Assembly (NCBI RefSeq): GCF_001427665.1
Contig: NZ_LMHC01000021.1
Location: 337,934-401,933 of the forward strand
Source: Caulobacter sp. Root655
GTDB lineage: Bacteria; Pseudomonadota; Alphaproteobacteria; Caulobacterales; Caulobacteraceae
DNA: 64,000 nucleotides
Direction: 5' to 3'
Shown: positions 8,713 through 16,875 of the stretch, in pieces
How positions within the stretch are numbered: the stretch's first letter is position 1
Layout: every line of letters starts with the position of its first letter
Notes under the pieces: generated by a model
Database searches by the model: none
Told to the model about the DNA's origin: nothing
What the model saw: the letters and a program-made list of their open reading frames with translations, nothing else
Translations under genes and position numbers: made by a program

Positions 8713-10062
8713 ATGCGGTCTGCGCGTAGCGTGACAAAACTGGCGGCCAACGCCGCCTCCATCCTCGCCTTGACCGTGGCGAGCCTCGGCCTGCCGGCCC
8801 TGGCTCAGGAAGCCCCGCCCGTGGTCGACGCCGCTCCGGCCGCCCCGGCGGCCGCGCGCGCCAATCCCCTGTCGGAGAGCGTCGCGGCCGTCGTCAACGA
8901 CGACATCGTCTCCAGCTATGACCTGATGCAGCGCATGCGCCTGCTGATGGTCACCTCGGGCATGCAGCCGACCCAGGAGAACCTGCCCCAGCTGGAACAG
9001 GAAGCCCTGCGGTCGCTGATCGATGAGCACGTCCAGATGCAGGAACTGCGTCGGGTCGAGAAGGCTCAGAAGATCACGATCATCTCGACCGACAAGGAAA
9101 TCGACGAGCAGATCGAGGACATCGCCAAGGGCAACAACATGACCGGCCAGCAGCTGACCCAGCAGCTGGCCGCCCAGGGCGTGGGCGTCGACACCTGGCG
9201 CGCCCAGATCCGCGCCGACAGCAGCTGGCAGTCCTGGATCCAGGGCCGCTACGGTTCGCGCCTGCGGATCGGCGACGATCAGGTCAAGGCCTTCGAGCGC
9301 CGCCAGGCCGACGCCGCCAGCAAGCCGCAGTACCAGGTCAGCGAAGTGTTCATCGACGCCGTGCGCGTCGGCGGCATGGACACCGCCCTCAACGGCGCCA
9401 AGCAGCTGGTGAGCCAGATGCAGCAGGGCGCGCCCTTCCCGGCCGTGGCCCGCCAGTTCTCGGCCTCGCCGACGGCGGCCAACGGCGGCGACGCCGGCTG
9501 GGTCGGCCTGGGCGAGATGCCGCCCGAGGTCGACGCGGCGCTCGAACAGCTGCGCCCCGGCCAGCTGTCGGCTCCGATCCCGGTGCGCGACGGCGTCTAC
9601 ATCATCTATCTGCGCGAGAAGCGCTCGGGCGCCAAGGCGGCCCTGGTCGACCTCAAGCAGGTCGCCGTGGCCCTGCCCAAGGACGCCAGCCAGGCCCAGG
9701 TCGACGCCGCCAACAAGGTCCTGCTGGACCTGAAGCCGAAGATCGCCAACTGCGAAACCCTGGAAGCCACGGCCGGCAAGGTCGATGGCGTGGTGGCCGG
9801 CGACCTCGGCGAGGCCGAGATCACCGACCTGGCCCCAGCGTTCCAGGAAGCGGCCAACACCCTGAAGGTCGGTCAGATCTCCGATCCGATCCGCACCGAC
9901 GCCGGCCTGCACCTGATCGCGGTGTGCGGCAAGCGCCAGTCCGGCGGCGCCGCTCCGACCCACGACCAGATCGAAAATCGTTTGCGTGGTCAGCAACTTG
10001 CGCTGATCTCTAAACGTTACCTCCGCGATCTGCGCAATTCGGCGACCATCGAGACCCGGTGA
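8713..10062 (+). CDS. surA: Periplasmic peptidyl-prolyl isomerase/chaperone SurA
   Basis: A 449-aa SurA-like chaperone for outer-membrane proteins, encoded directly after its probable client LptD. The start MRSARSVTK is chosen because it begins a signal peptide (cleavage near ALAQE). The SurA N-terminal domain (about residues 55-200) is followed by a parvulin domain (YQVSEVFIDAV to VYIIYLREK). A second, diverged parvulin-like segment ends in DAGLHLIAVCGKR. The longer ORF start at 8659 lacks signal-peptide character. The stop overlaps the GTG start of pdxA. Confidence 0.9.
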   Translation: MRSARSVTKLAANAASILALTVASLGLPALAQEAPPVVDAAPAAPAAARANPLSESVAAVVNDDIVSSYDLMQRMRLLMVTSGMQPTQENLPQLEQEALRSLIDEHVQMQELRRVEKAQKITIISTDKEIDEQIEDIAKGNNMTGQQLTQQLAAQGVGVDTWRAQIRADSSWQSWIQGRYGSRLRIGDDQVKAFERRQADAASKPQYQVSEVFIDAVRVGGMDTALNGAKQLVSQMQQGAPFPAVARQFSASPTAANGGDAGWVGLGEMPPEVDAALEQLRPGQLSAPIPVRDGVYIIYLREKRSGAKAALVDLKQVAVALPKDASQAQVDAANKVLLDLKPKIANCETLEATAGKVDGVVAGDLGEAEITDLAPAFQEAANTLKVGQISDPIRTDAGLHLIAVCGKRQSGGAAPTHDQIENRLRGQQLALISKRYLRDLRNSATIETR

Positions 10063-11063
10063 AGACAACAGCCCTCGCCCTGAGCGCCGGCGATCCTGCC
10101 GGCATCGGCCCGGAAATCATCGCCAAGGCCTGGGCGGCCCTGCGCGCGGACGGGCCGCCGTTCATGGTGGTGGGCGACGCCCAGTTGCTGGCCTCGGCCG
10201 GCGGCGGGGTCAAGGTCCGGCCTGTGGTCAGTCCGGTCGAGGCCATCAGGGTGTTCGCCGACGCCCTGCCCGTGCTCGACATCCCGCTGCAGGCGCGCGT
10301 CGTTTCCGGCAAGCCGTCCAGCGCCTACGCCGCCCAGGTGATCCGCTGGATCGAGACCGGGGCGGGCCTGGCCCTGTCGGGCGCCGTGGCCGGCCTGGTC
10401 ACCGCCCCGATCGCCAAGGCCCCGCTCTACGACGCCGGCTTCGCCTTTCCCGGCCACACCGAGTTCCTGGCCGAGCTGACCCATGTGGGCGAGCGCCAGC
10501 CGCCCCACGGTCCGATCATGATGCTTGCGGCCCGCGACCTGCGCGCCACCTTGGTGACCATCCACACGCCTCTGGCCGCCGTGCCCGCCGCCCTGACCAT
10601 CGACGCCATCGTCAACGCCGGACGGGTGACGGTCGAGGCGCTGCGCACCGACTTCGGCATCGTCGCGCCACGCCTGGCCGTGGCCGCCCTCAACCCGCAC
10701 GCCGGCGAAGGCGGGGCGCTGGGCGGCGAGGAAGCGGCGATCATCGAACCGGCGGTCCGGATCCTTCGCGGCCTGGGCATCGACGTCAAAGGCCCCGCCC
10801 CGGCCGACAGCCTGTTCCACGCCGAGGCCCGCGCGACCTATGACGCGGTGCTGTGCATGTACCACGACCAGGCGCTGATCCCGGTGAAGATGCTCGACTT
10901 CTGGGCCGGGGTGAACGTCACCCTGGGCCTGCCGATCGTGCGCACCTCGCCCGACCATGGTACGGGTTTCGACATCGCCGGCCGTGGCCTGGCCCGCGCC
11001 GACAGCCTGATCGCCGCCATCCGCCTGGCCGCCGAGATCGCCGAACGCCGCGCGATGGCCTGA
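10059..11063 (+). CDS. pdxA: 4-hydroxythreonine-4-phosphate dehydrogenase
   Basis: A 334-aa enzyme of the DXP-dependent vitamin B6 pathway. It oxidises 4-phosphohydroxy-L-threonine with NAD+, and the product condenses with deoxyxylulose phosphate. Family motifs are ALSAGDPAGIGPEI at the N-terminus, FPGHTEFLAELT, ALNPHAGEGGALGGEE and YHDQALIPVKML, with LPIVRTSPDHGTGFDIAG near the end. The start is GTG, overlapping the surA stop (GTGA). The surA-pdxA-rsmA order is common in proteobacteria. Confidence 0.95.
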   Translation: MKTTALALSAGDPAGIGPEIIAKAWAALRADGPPFMVVGDAQLLASAGGGVKVRPVVSPVEAIRVFADALPVLDIPLQARVVSGKPSSAYAAQVIRWIETGAGLALSGAVAGLVTAPIAKAPLYDAGFAFPGHTEFLAELTHVGERQPPHGPIMMLAARDLRATLVTIHTPLAAVPAALTIDAIVNAGRVTVEALRTDFGIVAPRLAVAALNPHAGEGGALGGEEAAIIEPAVRILRGLGIDVKGPAPADSLFHAEARATYDAVLCMYHDQALIPVKMLDFWAGVNVTLGLPIVRTSPDHGTGFDIAGRGLARADSLIAAIRLAAEIAERRAMA

Positions 11064-11099
11064 GCGATTTAGCTCCAATTTTAAACGACGGTGAACCGC

Positions 11100-11185
11100 C
11101 CTCGTCCTTCGACAAGCTCAGGATGAGGGCTATGGCGAAGGCCGTTCAGTAGAAATCCTCATCCTGAGCTTGTCGAAGGACGAGG
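11100..11185. repeat. Perfect 29-bp inverted repeat between pdxA and rsmA
   Basis: The left arm 11100-11128 begins CCTCGTCCTTCGACAAGC and ends CTCAGGATGAGG. The right arm 11157-11185 is its exact reverse complement, with a 28-bp loop. The TCCTTCGA and CTCAGGATGAG blocks are shared with the elements at 21924 and 29809, so this is probably a relative of that family. It sits inside what would otherwise be a co-transcribed unit, and its RNA would fold into a long hairpin. Confidence 0.9.
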
Positions 11186-11221
11186 ATTGCGGTCCAAGAC
11201 CTGCAAACCAGAGCGTTTAAC

Positions 11222-12076
11222 ATGACTTCGCCCGCCCTCGCCGACCTGCCCCCCCTCCGCGAGGTCCTCGCCGAGCACGACCTGCTGGCCAACAAGAGCT
11301 TTGGCCAGCACTTCCTGCTGGACCTCAACATCACCCGCAAGATCGCCCGCCTCGCGGGCGTGGGCGAAGGCGATACGGTGATCGAGGTCGGCCCTGGTCC
11401 CGGCGGCCTGACCCGAGCCCTGCTGGAGACCGGCGCGCGGGTGGTCGCCGTCGAGATGGACCGCCGCTTCCTGCCGCTGCTGGAGGACCTCGCCGTCGCC
11501 GCCGACGGCCGGCTGACCATCGTCCAGGGCGACGCCCTGAAGGTCGACATGGCCGCCATCGCCGACGGCCCGGCCCACATGGTCAGCAACCTGCCCTACA
11601 ATGTCGGCACGCCGCTGCTGATCAACTGGCTGACGGGCCCGTTCCGGCCGCTGTCGATGACCCTGATGTTCCAGAAAGAGGTCGCCGACCGCATCGCCGC
11701 AGACGTCGACGACGACGCCTATGGCCGCCTGGCCGTGGTCTCCCAGACCGTCTGTAGCGCCAAGGTGGTCATGGACCTGCCGGCCCGCGCCTTCACCCCG
11801 CCGCCCAAGGTCGCTTCGGCCGTGGTGCGGCTGGTCCCGCTGGAGCCGGCCCCGGACAAGGCCATGGTCGCGGCGCTGGAAAAGGTCACGGCGGCGGCGT
11901 TCGGCCAACGTCGCAAGATGCTGCGCTCCAGCCTCAAGGGGCTGGGCGGCGGGGCGCTGTGCGAACGGGCGGGGATCAATCCGGACGCGCGGGCCGAGAC
12001 GATCCCGGTCGAGGGCTTCCAGGCGTTGGCGCGGGCGGTGATGGGCGCCCCTCCCCTGGGACAAGAGCCTCGCTAG
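11222..12076 (+). CDS. rsmA: 16S rRNA (adenine1518/1519-N6)-dimethyltransferase
   Basis: A 284-aa KsgA/RsmA enzyme, which dimethylates two adjacent adenosines at the 3' end of 16S rRNA during 30S maturation. The N-terminal KSFGQHFLLDLNITRKIA, the SAM-binding VIEVGPGPGGLTRALLE, the acidic VEMD strand end and the catalytic NLPYNVGTPLL (N-L-P-Y) motif are all present. The C-terminal helical domain has RRKMLRSSLKGL. Start and length are normal. It is separated from pdxA by a long inverted repeat, so expression may be partly uncoupled from the upstream operon. Confidence 0.95.
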   Translation: MTSPALADLPPLREVLAEHDLLANKSFGQHFLLDLNITRKIARLAGVGEGDTVIEVGPGPGGLTRALLETGARVVAVEMDRRFLPLLEDLAVAADGRLTIVQGDALKVDMAAIADGPAHMVSNLPYNVGTPLLINWLTGPFRPLSMTLMFQKEVADRIAADVDDDAYGRLAVVSQTVCSAKVVMDLPARAFTPPPKVASAVVRLVPLEPAPDKAMVAALEKVTAAAFGQRRKMLRSSLKGLGGGALCERAGINPDARAETIPVEGFQALARAVMGAPPLGQEPR

Positions 12077-12127
12077 AAGCAGTCGCACGCGACAGCCGCT
12101 ATGGGTGGTTGTCGATCGATCGTTCTT

Positions 12128-12254
12128 CCCTCCCCCCTTGTGGGGAGGGGGGACCAGCGAAGCTGGTGGGTGGGGCTTCACCGCGCCAACAGCGCCCTGC
12201 ACCGGACCCCTACCCGACCCGCTACGCGGGCCACCCTCCCCGCAGGGGGGAGGG
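12128..12254. repeat. G/C-tract inverted-repeat element downstream of rsmA
   Basis: CCCTCCCCCCTTGTGGGGAG at the left and CCCTCCCCGCAGGGGGGAGG at the right are mutually complementary and individually palindromic. Between them is a central segment with GCGAAGCTGGTGGGTGGGG and CCCTACCCGACCCGC. The element lies between the convergent rsmA and gmk genes and could serve as a bidirectional transcription stop. The gap 12077-12326 holds nothing else that I can recognise. Confidence 0.75.
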
Positions 12255-12326
12255 ACGAGAGGGTTTCGGACTTCAGAGGCTGATCGTTCGAACGTCTGAC
12301 TCGGGTCGGAAACCGCCCATCGCGAG

Positions 12327-12971
12327 CTAAATCTCTTCCCTCAGCAAATCCCCCACCAGATCGCCGATCCACGGGTTCCGCGCCCGCTTCTGACGTTCGG
12401 CGTGATAGATGTGGGCCAGGTCCGAATAGGCGCGGTCGAAGTCGTCGTTGAGGATCACGTAGTCGAACAGCTCCCAGGCGGCGACCTCGTCCTTGGCGCG
12501 GGCCAGGCGCTGGTGGATGACCGCTTCGCTGTCCTGGCTGCGGGCGTGCAGGCGACGGCTCATCTCGGCCAGGGACGGCGGCAGGATGTAGACCAGCACG
12601 CTGTCGGCGCCGGCCTGCTTGTGGACCTTCATCGCGCCCTGGAAGTCGATGTCGAACAGCACGCTCTCGCCGCGCTCCAGCGCCTCCATGATCGGCCCGC
12701 GCGGGCTGCCATAATGGTTGCCGTAGACCTCGGCGGACTCGAGGAATTCGTCCTTCAGCTTCATGAGCGCGAATTGCTCCTGGCTGACGAAGTGGTAGTC
12801 GCGGCCATCGTGCTCGCCCGGGCGCGGGTCGCGGGTGGTGGCGCTGATCGACAGGTGCAGGTCGTTGTGGTCGGCGACCAGGCGGCGGGTCAGCGAGGTC
12901 TTGCCCACGCCCGAGGGGGCCACCACCATCAGCAGCAGGCCGCGGGTCTTGTGGGCGGGCTTATTCGACAT
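12327..12971 (-). CDS. gmk: Guanylate kinase
   Basis: A 214-aa kinase converting GMP to GDP with ATP. The P-loop APSGVGKTS is near residue 18. The GMP-binding region has SISATTRDPRPGEHDGRDYHF, and EVYGNHYGSPRG and VLFDIDFQGA follow as expected. The C-terminal lid and helical part are normal in length. It begins inside the 3' end of the yicC-like gene (11-bp overlap), so the two are probably co-translated, matching the common yicC-gmk pairing. Confidence 0.95.
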   Translation of the reverse strand: MSNKPAHKTRGLLLMVVAPSGVGKTSLTRRLVADHNDLHLSISATTRDPRPGEHDGRDYHFVSQEQFALMKLKDEFLESAEVYGNHYGSPRGPIMEALERGESVLFDIDFQGAMKVHKQAGADSVLVYILPPSLAEMSRRLHARSQDSEAVIHQRLARAKDEVAAWELFDYVILNDDFDRAYSDLAHIYHAERQKRARNPWIGDLVGDLLREEI

Positions 12972-13842
12972 TCTGAACCTGTTCCCGGAACTGCTCGATC
13001 GTCGCCTTCAGGTCGAGACCGTGGGTGGTCAGCGCGGTCAGCGCCGACTTGCTGCAAAGGGTGTTGGCCTCGCGCATGAACTCCTGCGACAGGAAATCCA
13101 GGCGGCGGCCGGCCGCGACGTCGCCGCCCATCAGGGCGCGGGCGGCGGCCACGTGGCTGGCCAGGCGGTCCAGCTCTTCGCGGACGTCGGCCTTGACCGC
13201 CATGGCGGCGGCTTCCTGCACGATGCGCTCCTGCGAGGCCGCCTCGCCGATCAGATCGGCCAGCTTGCGCTCATAGCGCTCCTTGAGCACGGCCGGCTGT
13301 CCGGCGGCCTCGTGGGCGGCCAGGTCGGTCAGGGTCTCGATGCGGTCCACCGCGCCGGTCAGGATCGGGGCCAGGGCGGCCCCTTCCTCCAGGCGCGCGA
13401 CCTTCAGCCCGTCCAGGGCCTGGGCGATCGAGACGGCCATGGCGGCCTCGACCTGGGCGCGATCCTCGGCCTCGTCCTCTTCCTCGCGGACGTCGATAAC
13501 GCCGCGCAGGGCCAGCAGGCCGTCAAGGCTGGGCTTGGCGACCATGCCGGTGGCCACATAGGGCGACCCGGCCTTCAGATAGCGCTCCAGCACCTCGACA
13601 TTGACCTGGGCGGCTCCCAGGGCCTCGGCCCGCTTGGCCTGCAGGTTGACCGTCAGTTGGCCGCGCTGGAATCGGGCCTGGGCGCCGTCGCGCGCGGCCT
13701 TGTCGAGACCCTCGAAGCCCGGCGGGCCCCGGAAGCGGGTCTCCAGGTTGCGGCCATTGACGCTGCGCGCCTCCACCGCCCACGACCAGGCTCCGTGCGA
13801 GCCCTCGACGCGGGCGAAGCCGGTCATGCCTGAAAGCGCCAT
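12961..13842 (-). CDS. yicC: YicC-family endoribonuclease-like protein
   Basis: A 293-aa protein of the YicC/YloC family, members of which have been described as endoribonucleases. The start MALSGMTGFARVEG is the family signature N-terminus; a 30-residue in-frame extension is Pro/Arg-rich and overlaps mltG, so I reject it. VEARSVNGRNLETRFRGPP and the C-terminal GRRLDFLSQEFMREANTL with a final IEQFREQVQNVE are characteristic. It overlaps gmk and sits 1 bp after mltG, in a minus-strand operon. Confidence 0.9.
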   Translation of the reverse strand: MALSGMTGFARVEGSHGAWSWAVEARSVNGRNLETRFRGPPGFEGLDKAARDGAQARFQRGQLTVNLQAKRAEALGAAQVNVEVLERYLKAGSPYVATGMVAKPSLDGLLALRGVIDVREEEDEAEDRAQVEAAMAVSIAQALDGLKVARLEEGAALAPILTGAVDRIETLTDLAAHEAAGQPAVLKERYERKLADLIGEAASQERIVQEAAAMAVKADVREELDRLASHVAAARALMGGDVAAGRRLDFLSQEFMREANTLCSKSALTALTTHGLDLKATIEQFREQVQNVE

Positions 13843-13843
13843 C

Positions 13844-14983
13844 CTAGCCTCCGGCCAGCGGGGTCTTGGCCGCGCCGGGCGCGACGGCCTCGGCGGCCTT
13901 GGAACGCTCGACCTGGCGCCACTTGGCGACATTGCGCTCGTGTTCCGCGTAGGTCGAGGCGAAGACGTGGCCGCCGGTGCCGTCGGCGACGAAATAGAGC
14001 TCGTTGGTCTTGGGCGGATCCAGCACGGCGGCCAGGGCGGCGCGGCCCGGATTGGCGATCGGGGTCGGCGGCAGGCCGTCGATCAGATAGGTGTTGTAGG
14101 GCGTCTGGCGTTGCAGTTCCGACAGCAGGATGCCTCGGCCCAACGGACGGCCACGGGTCAGGCCGTAGATGATGGTCGGGTCGCTGCCCAGCCGGATGCC
14201 GCTCCGCAGGCGGTTGATGAACACCGCCGCCACGCGGGGACGCTCGCTGGCCAGGGCGGTTTCCTTCTCGACGATCGAGGCCATGGTCACGGCCTGGTCC
14301 TTGGTCGCGAACGGCAGGCCCGACTGGCGCTTGGCCCACAGGGCGTCGAGCAGTTCGTCGCGGTCGTCCATCATCCGTTGCAGCACCACGGCCCGGTCCT
14401 CGCCTCGCTGGACCTGATAGGTCTCGGGCAGGATCGAGCCTTCCGGCGGGGTCGGGACGGTTCCGGTCAGCACTGGCGAGCGCATCAGGATGTCGACCAC
14501 CATGTCGGAGGTCAGGCCCTCGGCGATCGTCACCTGGTGACGGACGATCTTGCCGTCGCGGATCTTGCCCAGCACCTGGCGCAGCGAGGCGCGCGAGGGA
14601 AACTCGTACTCGCCGGCCTTCAGTTTGCGCGCCGCCCCGGTGGTCTGGGCGGCGGTCAGGAAGATCGAGGACGAGCGGATCACCCCGGCCTGTTCCAGGC
14701 TGGAAGCGATCTCCGGCAGGCTGGCCCCGCGTCGCAGGACGACATTGGTGACGTCGCCCGACCGCGCGGCAGGACCTGGTCCCTGATAGACCCACATCGT
14801 TCCCAGCACCGCCAGCATGGCGACCAGGCCGAGGATGGTCAGCCCTCCCGCGCCCATGGCGATCAGCCGGCGGCCGATCGAGGCGGACTCGCGCCGGCGC
14901 CCCCCCGTTCGGCGGGGCGCCTTGCGCGGCGCTGGCGCCTTGCGTGGCGGCCCCTTGCTGGCGGGAGAGGGTTTGCGGCTCAC
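13844..14983 (-). CDS. mltG: Endolytic murein transglycosylase MltG
   Basis: A 379-aa YceG/MltG protein that cleaves nascent glycan strands in the periplasm. The N-terminus is very basic (residues 1-38, Pro/Arg/Lys), followed by a single membrane anchor (about 40-66). A LysM-like segment and then the catalytic domain have MASIVEKETALASERPRVAAVFINR, in which the Glu of VEKE is the expected catalytic residue, and later LGSDPTIIYG, YNTYLIDGLPPTPIANPG and FVADGTGGHVFA. It overlaps fabF by 4 bp. The fabF-mltG-yicC-gmk order is typical of alphaproteobacteria. Confidence 0.93.
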   Translation of the reverse strand: MSRKPSPASKGPPRKAPAPRKAPRRTGGRRRESASIGRRLIAMGAGGLTILGLVAMLAVLGTMWVYQGPGPAARSGDVTNVVLRRGASLPEIASSLEQAGVIRSSSIFLTAAQTTGAARKLKAGEYEFPSRASLRQVLGKIRDGKIVRHQVTIAEGLTSDMVVDILMRSPVLTGTVPTPPEGSILPETYQVQRGEDRAVVLQRMMDDRDELLDALWAKRQSGLPFATKDQAVTMASIVEKETALASERPRVAAVFINRLRSGIRLGSDPTIIYGLTRGRPLGRGILLSELQRQTPYNTYLIDGLPPTPIANPGRAALAAVLDPPKTNELYFVADGTGGHVFASTYAEHERNVAKWRQVERSKAAEAVAPGAAKTPLAGG

Positions 14984-16260
14984 GAGACTTTGCGGAACAC
15001 GACGGAGGCGTTGGTGCCGCCGAAGCCGAAGCTGTTGGACACCGCCACGTCGATCTTCATCGGCACGGCCTTGTTGGGCGCCAGGTTCATCGCGACCTCG
15101 ACGTCGGGATTGTCGAGATTGATGGTCGGCGGCGCGATCTGGTCGCGGATGGCCAGGATCGAGAAGATGCCCTCGATGGCCCCGGCCGCGCCCAGCAGGT
15201 GGCCGGTCATCGACTTGGTCGACGACATCACCACGTTCTTGGCGTGATCGCCCAGCAGGCGCTCGACGGCCTTGGCCTCGATGCCGTCGGCCATGGTCGA
15301 GGTGCCGTGGGCGTTGACGTAGTCGATGTCGGCCGGGGTGATGCCCGCGTCCTTGATCGCCGCCGACAGGGCCCGGAAGCCGCCGTCGCCGTCCTCGGAG
15401 GGCGCGGTGATGTGGTAGGCGTCGCCCGACAGGCCGTAGCCGATCACCTCGGCGTAGATCTTGGCCCCGCGCGCCTTGGCGTGCTCGTACTCTTCCAGAA
15501 CGAGGGCGCCGGCGCCCTCGCCCATCACGAAGCCGTCGCGGTCCTTGTCATAGGGGCGCGAGGCCTTCTCCGGGGTGTCGTTGAAATCGGTGGAGACGGC
15601 GCGGCAGGCGATGAAGCCGGCGATGCCGACCTTGCAGACCGCCGCCTCGGCCCCGCCGGCGACCATCACGTCGGCGTCGCCGTACTTGATCAACCGGCAG
15701 GCGTCGCCGATGGCGTGGGCCCCGGTGGCGCAGGCGGTGACCACGGCGTGGTTGGGGCCCTTGAAGCCGTAGCGGATCGAGACCTGGCCCGAGATCAGGT
15801 TGATCAGGGCCGAGGAGATGAAGAACGGGCTGACGCGGCGCGGGCCCTTGGCTTCCAATTCCAGGGCGGTGTCGGCGATGGTCGACAGGCCGCCGATGCC
15901 CGAGCCGAGAATCACCCCGGTGCGATAGCGGTCTTCCTCGGTTTCCGGGACCCAGCCCGAATCCTTCACGGCCTCATCGGCGGCGGCGATGCCGTACAGG
16001 ATGAAGTCGTCGACGCGCTTCTGGTCGCGTGGGCTCATGGTCAGGTCGGGATTGAACGCGCCCTCCACATCGGGCCCGCCGCCGCCCCGTCCATCGACGC
16101 GCGGCACTTCGCAGGCCACCTTGCAGGCGTATTCGGTCGGATCGAAGGCCGAGATTCTGTTGGCGCCGGACTTGCCGGCCAGGATGTTTTTCCAGGTGAC
16201 ATCGACGCCCTGACCCAGGGGGGTCAGGAGGCCAAGTCCGGTGACGACGACTCTACGCAT
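14980..16260 (-). CDS. fabF: 3-oxoacyl-ACP synthase II
   Basis: A 426-aa condensing enzyme that elongates acyl-ACP with malonyl-ACP in type II fatty-acid synthesis. The thiolase fold is evident: MRRVVVTGLGLLTPLG at the start, the nucleophile Cys in VTACATGAHAIGDA, the first His in VNAHGTSTMADG, the second in MTGHLLGAAGAIE, and the C-terminal NSFGFGGTNASVV glycine loop. It follows acpP on the minus strand across a 187-bp gap holding a terminator and an inverted repeat, so it probably has its own promoter there. Confidence 0.95.
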   Translation of the reverse strand: MRRVVVTGLGLLTPLGQGVDVTWKNILAGKSGANRISAFDPTEYACKVACEVPRVDGRGGGGPDVEGAFNPDLTMSPRDQKRVDDFILYGIAAADEAVKDSGWVPETEEDRYRTGVILGSGIGGLSTIADTALELEAKGPRRVSPFFISSALINLISGQVSIRYGFKGPNHAVVTACATGAHAIGDACRLIKYGDADVMVAGGAEAAVCKVGIAGFIACRAVSTDFNDTPEKASRPYDKDRDGFVMGEGAGALVLEEYEHAKARGAKIYAEVIGYGLSGDAYHITAPSEDGDGGFRALSAAIKDAGITPADIDYVNAHGTSTMADGIEAKAVERLLGDHAKNVVMSSTKSMTGHLLGAAGAIEGIFSILAIRDQIAPPTINLDNPDVEVAMNLAPNKAVPMKIDVAVSNSFGFGGTNASVVFRKVS

Positions 16261-16288
16261 GGATCACTCCCAACCTTCGTATCGCGGA

Positions 16289-16339
16289 CATATGGGGATA
16301 CTGGACGAATCCGACACGCCCCCAATCCCTCCCCATATG
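16289..16339. promoter_or_regulatory. Inverted repeat upstream of fabF
   Basis: CATATGGGGA at 16289-16298 and its exact reverse complement TCCCCATATG at 16330-16339 flank 31 bp, about 30-80 bp upstream of the fabF ATG. The arms are unlike the genomic repeat families elsewhere in the window. It could be a paired operator or an RNA hairpin in the fabF leader. No regulator is identified. Confidence 0.5.
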
Positions 16340-16363
16340 GCCTCGCGAATCTCGGCCACATAC

Positions 16364-16412
16364 GAAAACCGCCGCGCGCACGATGGCAAGAGCCCGTGCG
16401 ACGCGGCGGTTG
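16364..16412 (-). terminator. Intrinsic terminator-like hairpin after acpP
   Basis: Read on the minus strand, AACCGCCGCG-TC-GCACG pairs with CGTGC-GC-GCGGCGGTT around a short loop, and a TTTTCG stretch follows. It lies 36 bp beyond the acpP stop and before fabF. This would give an abundant short acpP transcript separate from fabF. Confidence 0.7.
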
Positions 16413-16447
16413 ATAGTCCTGTTCGCGACTCTTGCGAACCCGACGCC

Positions 16448-16687
16448 TTAGGCGCCGGTCTTTTCCGTGATGAACTTCACGGCGTCGCCGACCGTCTGAA
16501 TGTGTTCAGCGGCGTCGTCCGGAATTTCGATGTCGAATTCTTCTTCGAAAGCCATCACCAGCTCGACGTTGTCGAGGCTGTCGGCGCCCAGGTCGTCGAT
16601 GAAGCTGGCCTTCTCGGTGACCTTTTCCGGATCGGCATCCAGGTGCTCGATGACGATCTTGCGCACGCGCTCGAGAATGTCGGACAT
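16448..16687 (-). CDS. acpP: Acyl carrier protein
   Basis: A 79-aa acidic protein carrying growing acyl chains on a 4'-phosphopantetheine arm. The attachment Ser lies in the canonical [20 protein letters not shown] motif (Ser41 in DSL). The start at 16687 ([12 protein letters not shown]) follows an AGGGAC ribosome-binding site; the in-frame upstream extension is not protein-like. It lies between fabG and fabF with a strong terminator downstream. Confidence 0.97.
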   Translation of the reverse strand: MSDILERVRKIVIEHLDADPEKVTEKASFIDDLGADSLDNVELVMAFEEEFDIEIPDDAAEHIQTVGDAVKFITEKTGA

Positions 16688-16811
16688 TCTTTTAGTCCCT
16701 CGTTTTGAATCTTGCAGTTCCGCGGGCGGTTTCGGCGAACCTGCGCCCCCCACGGGAATTGTCGGGCCACCGCCTATCACGTTCCTTTTCGGGTGACTAG
16801 CGGCTGTACTC

Positions 16812-16840
16812 TTTAGAAATCAGGGCTTTTGCCTTTCCAA
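16812..16840 (-). promoter_or_regulatory. Candidate promoter for acpP
   Basis: On the minus strand, TTGGAA (16840-16835) is followed after 17 bp by TCTAAA (16817-16812). This fits a housekeeping-type -35/-10 arrangement about 125 bp upstream of the acpP ATG. It is a pattern match only; a second weaker GCTAGTCA box lies closer to the gene. Confidence 0.35.
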
Positions 16841-16875
16841 GCAGAAAGGCGGCGAGCCCAGGAAAAGCCGGGCCG

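Noticed and set aside
8596-10068. A 490-codon frame antisense to surA
   Set aside because: Composition is typical of an antisense shadow, and surA has clear domains and a signal peptide.
12101-12330. Short frames in the rsmA-gmk gap
   Set aside because: They are translations of the G/C-tract repeat element and have no independent coding signal.
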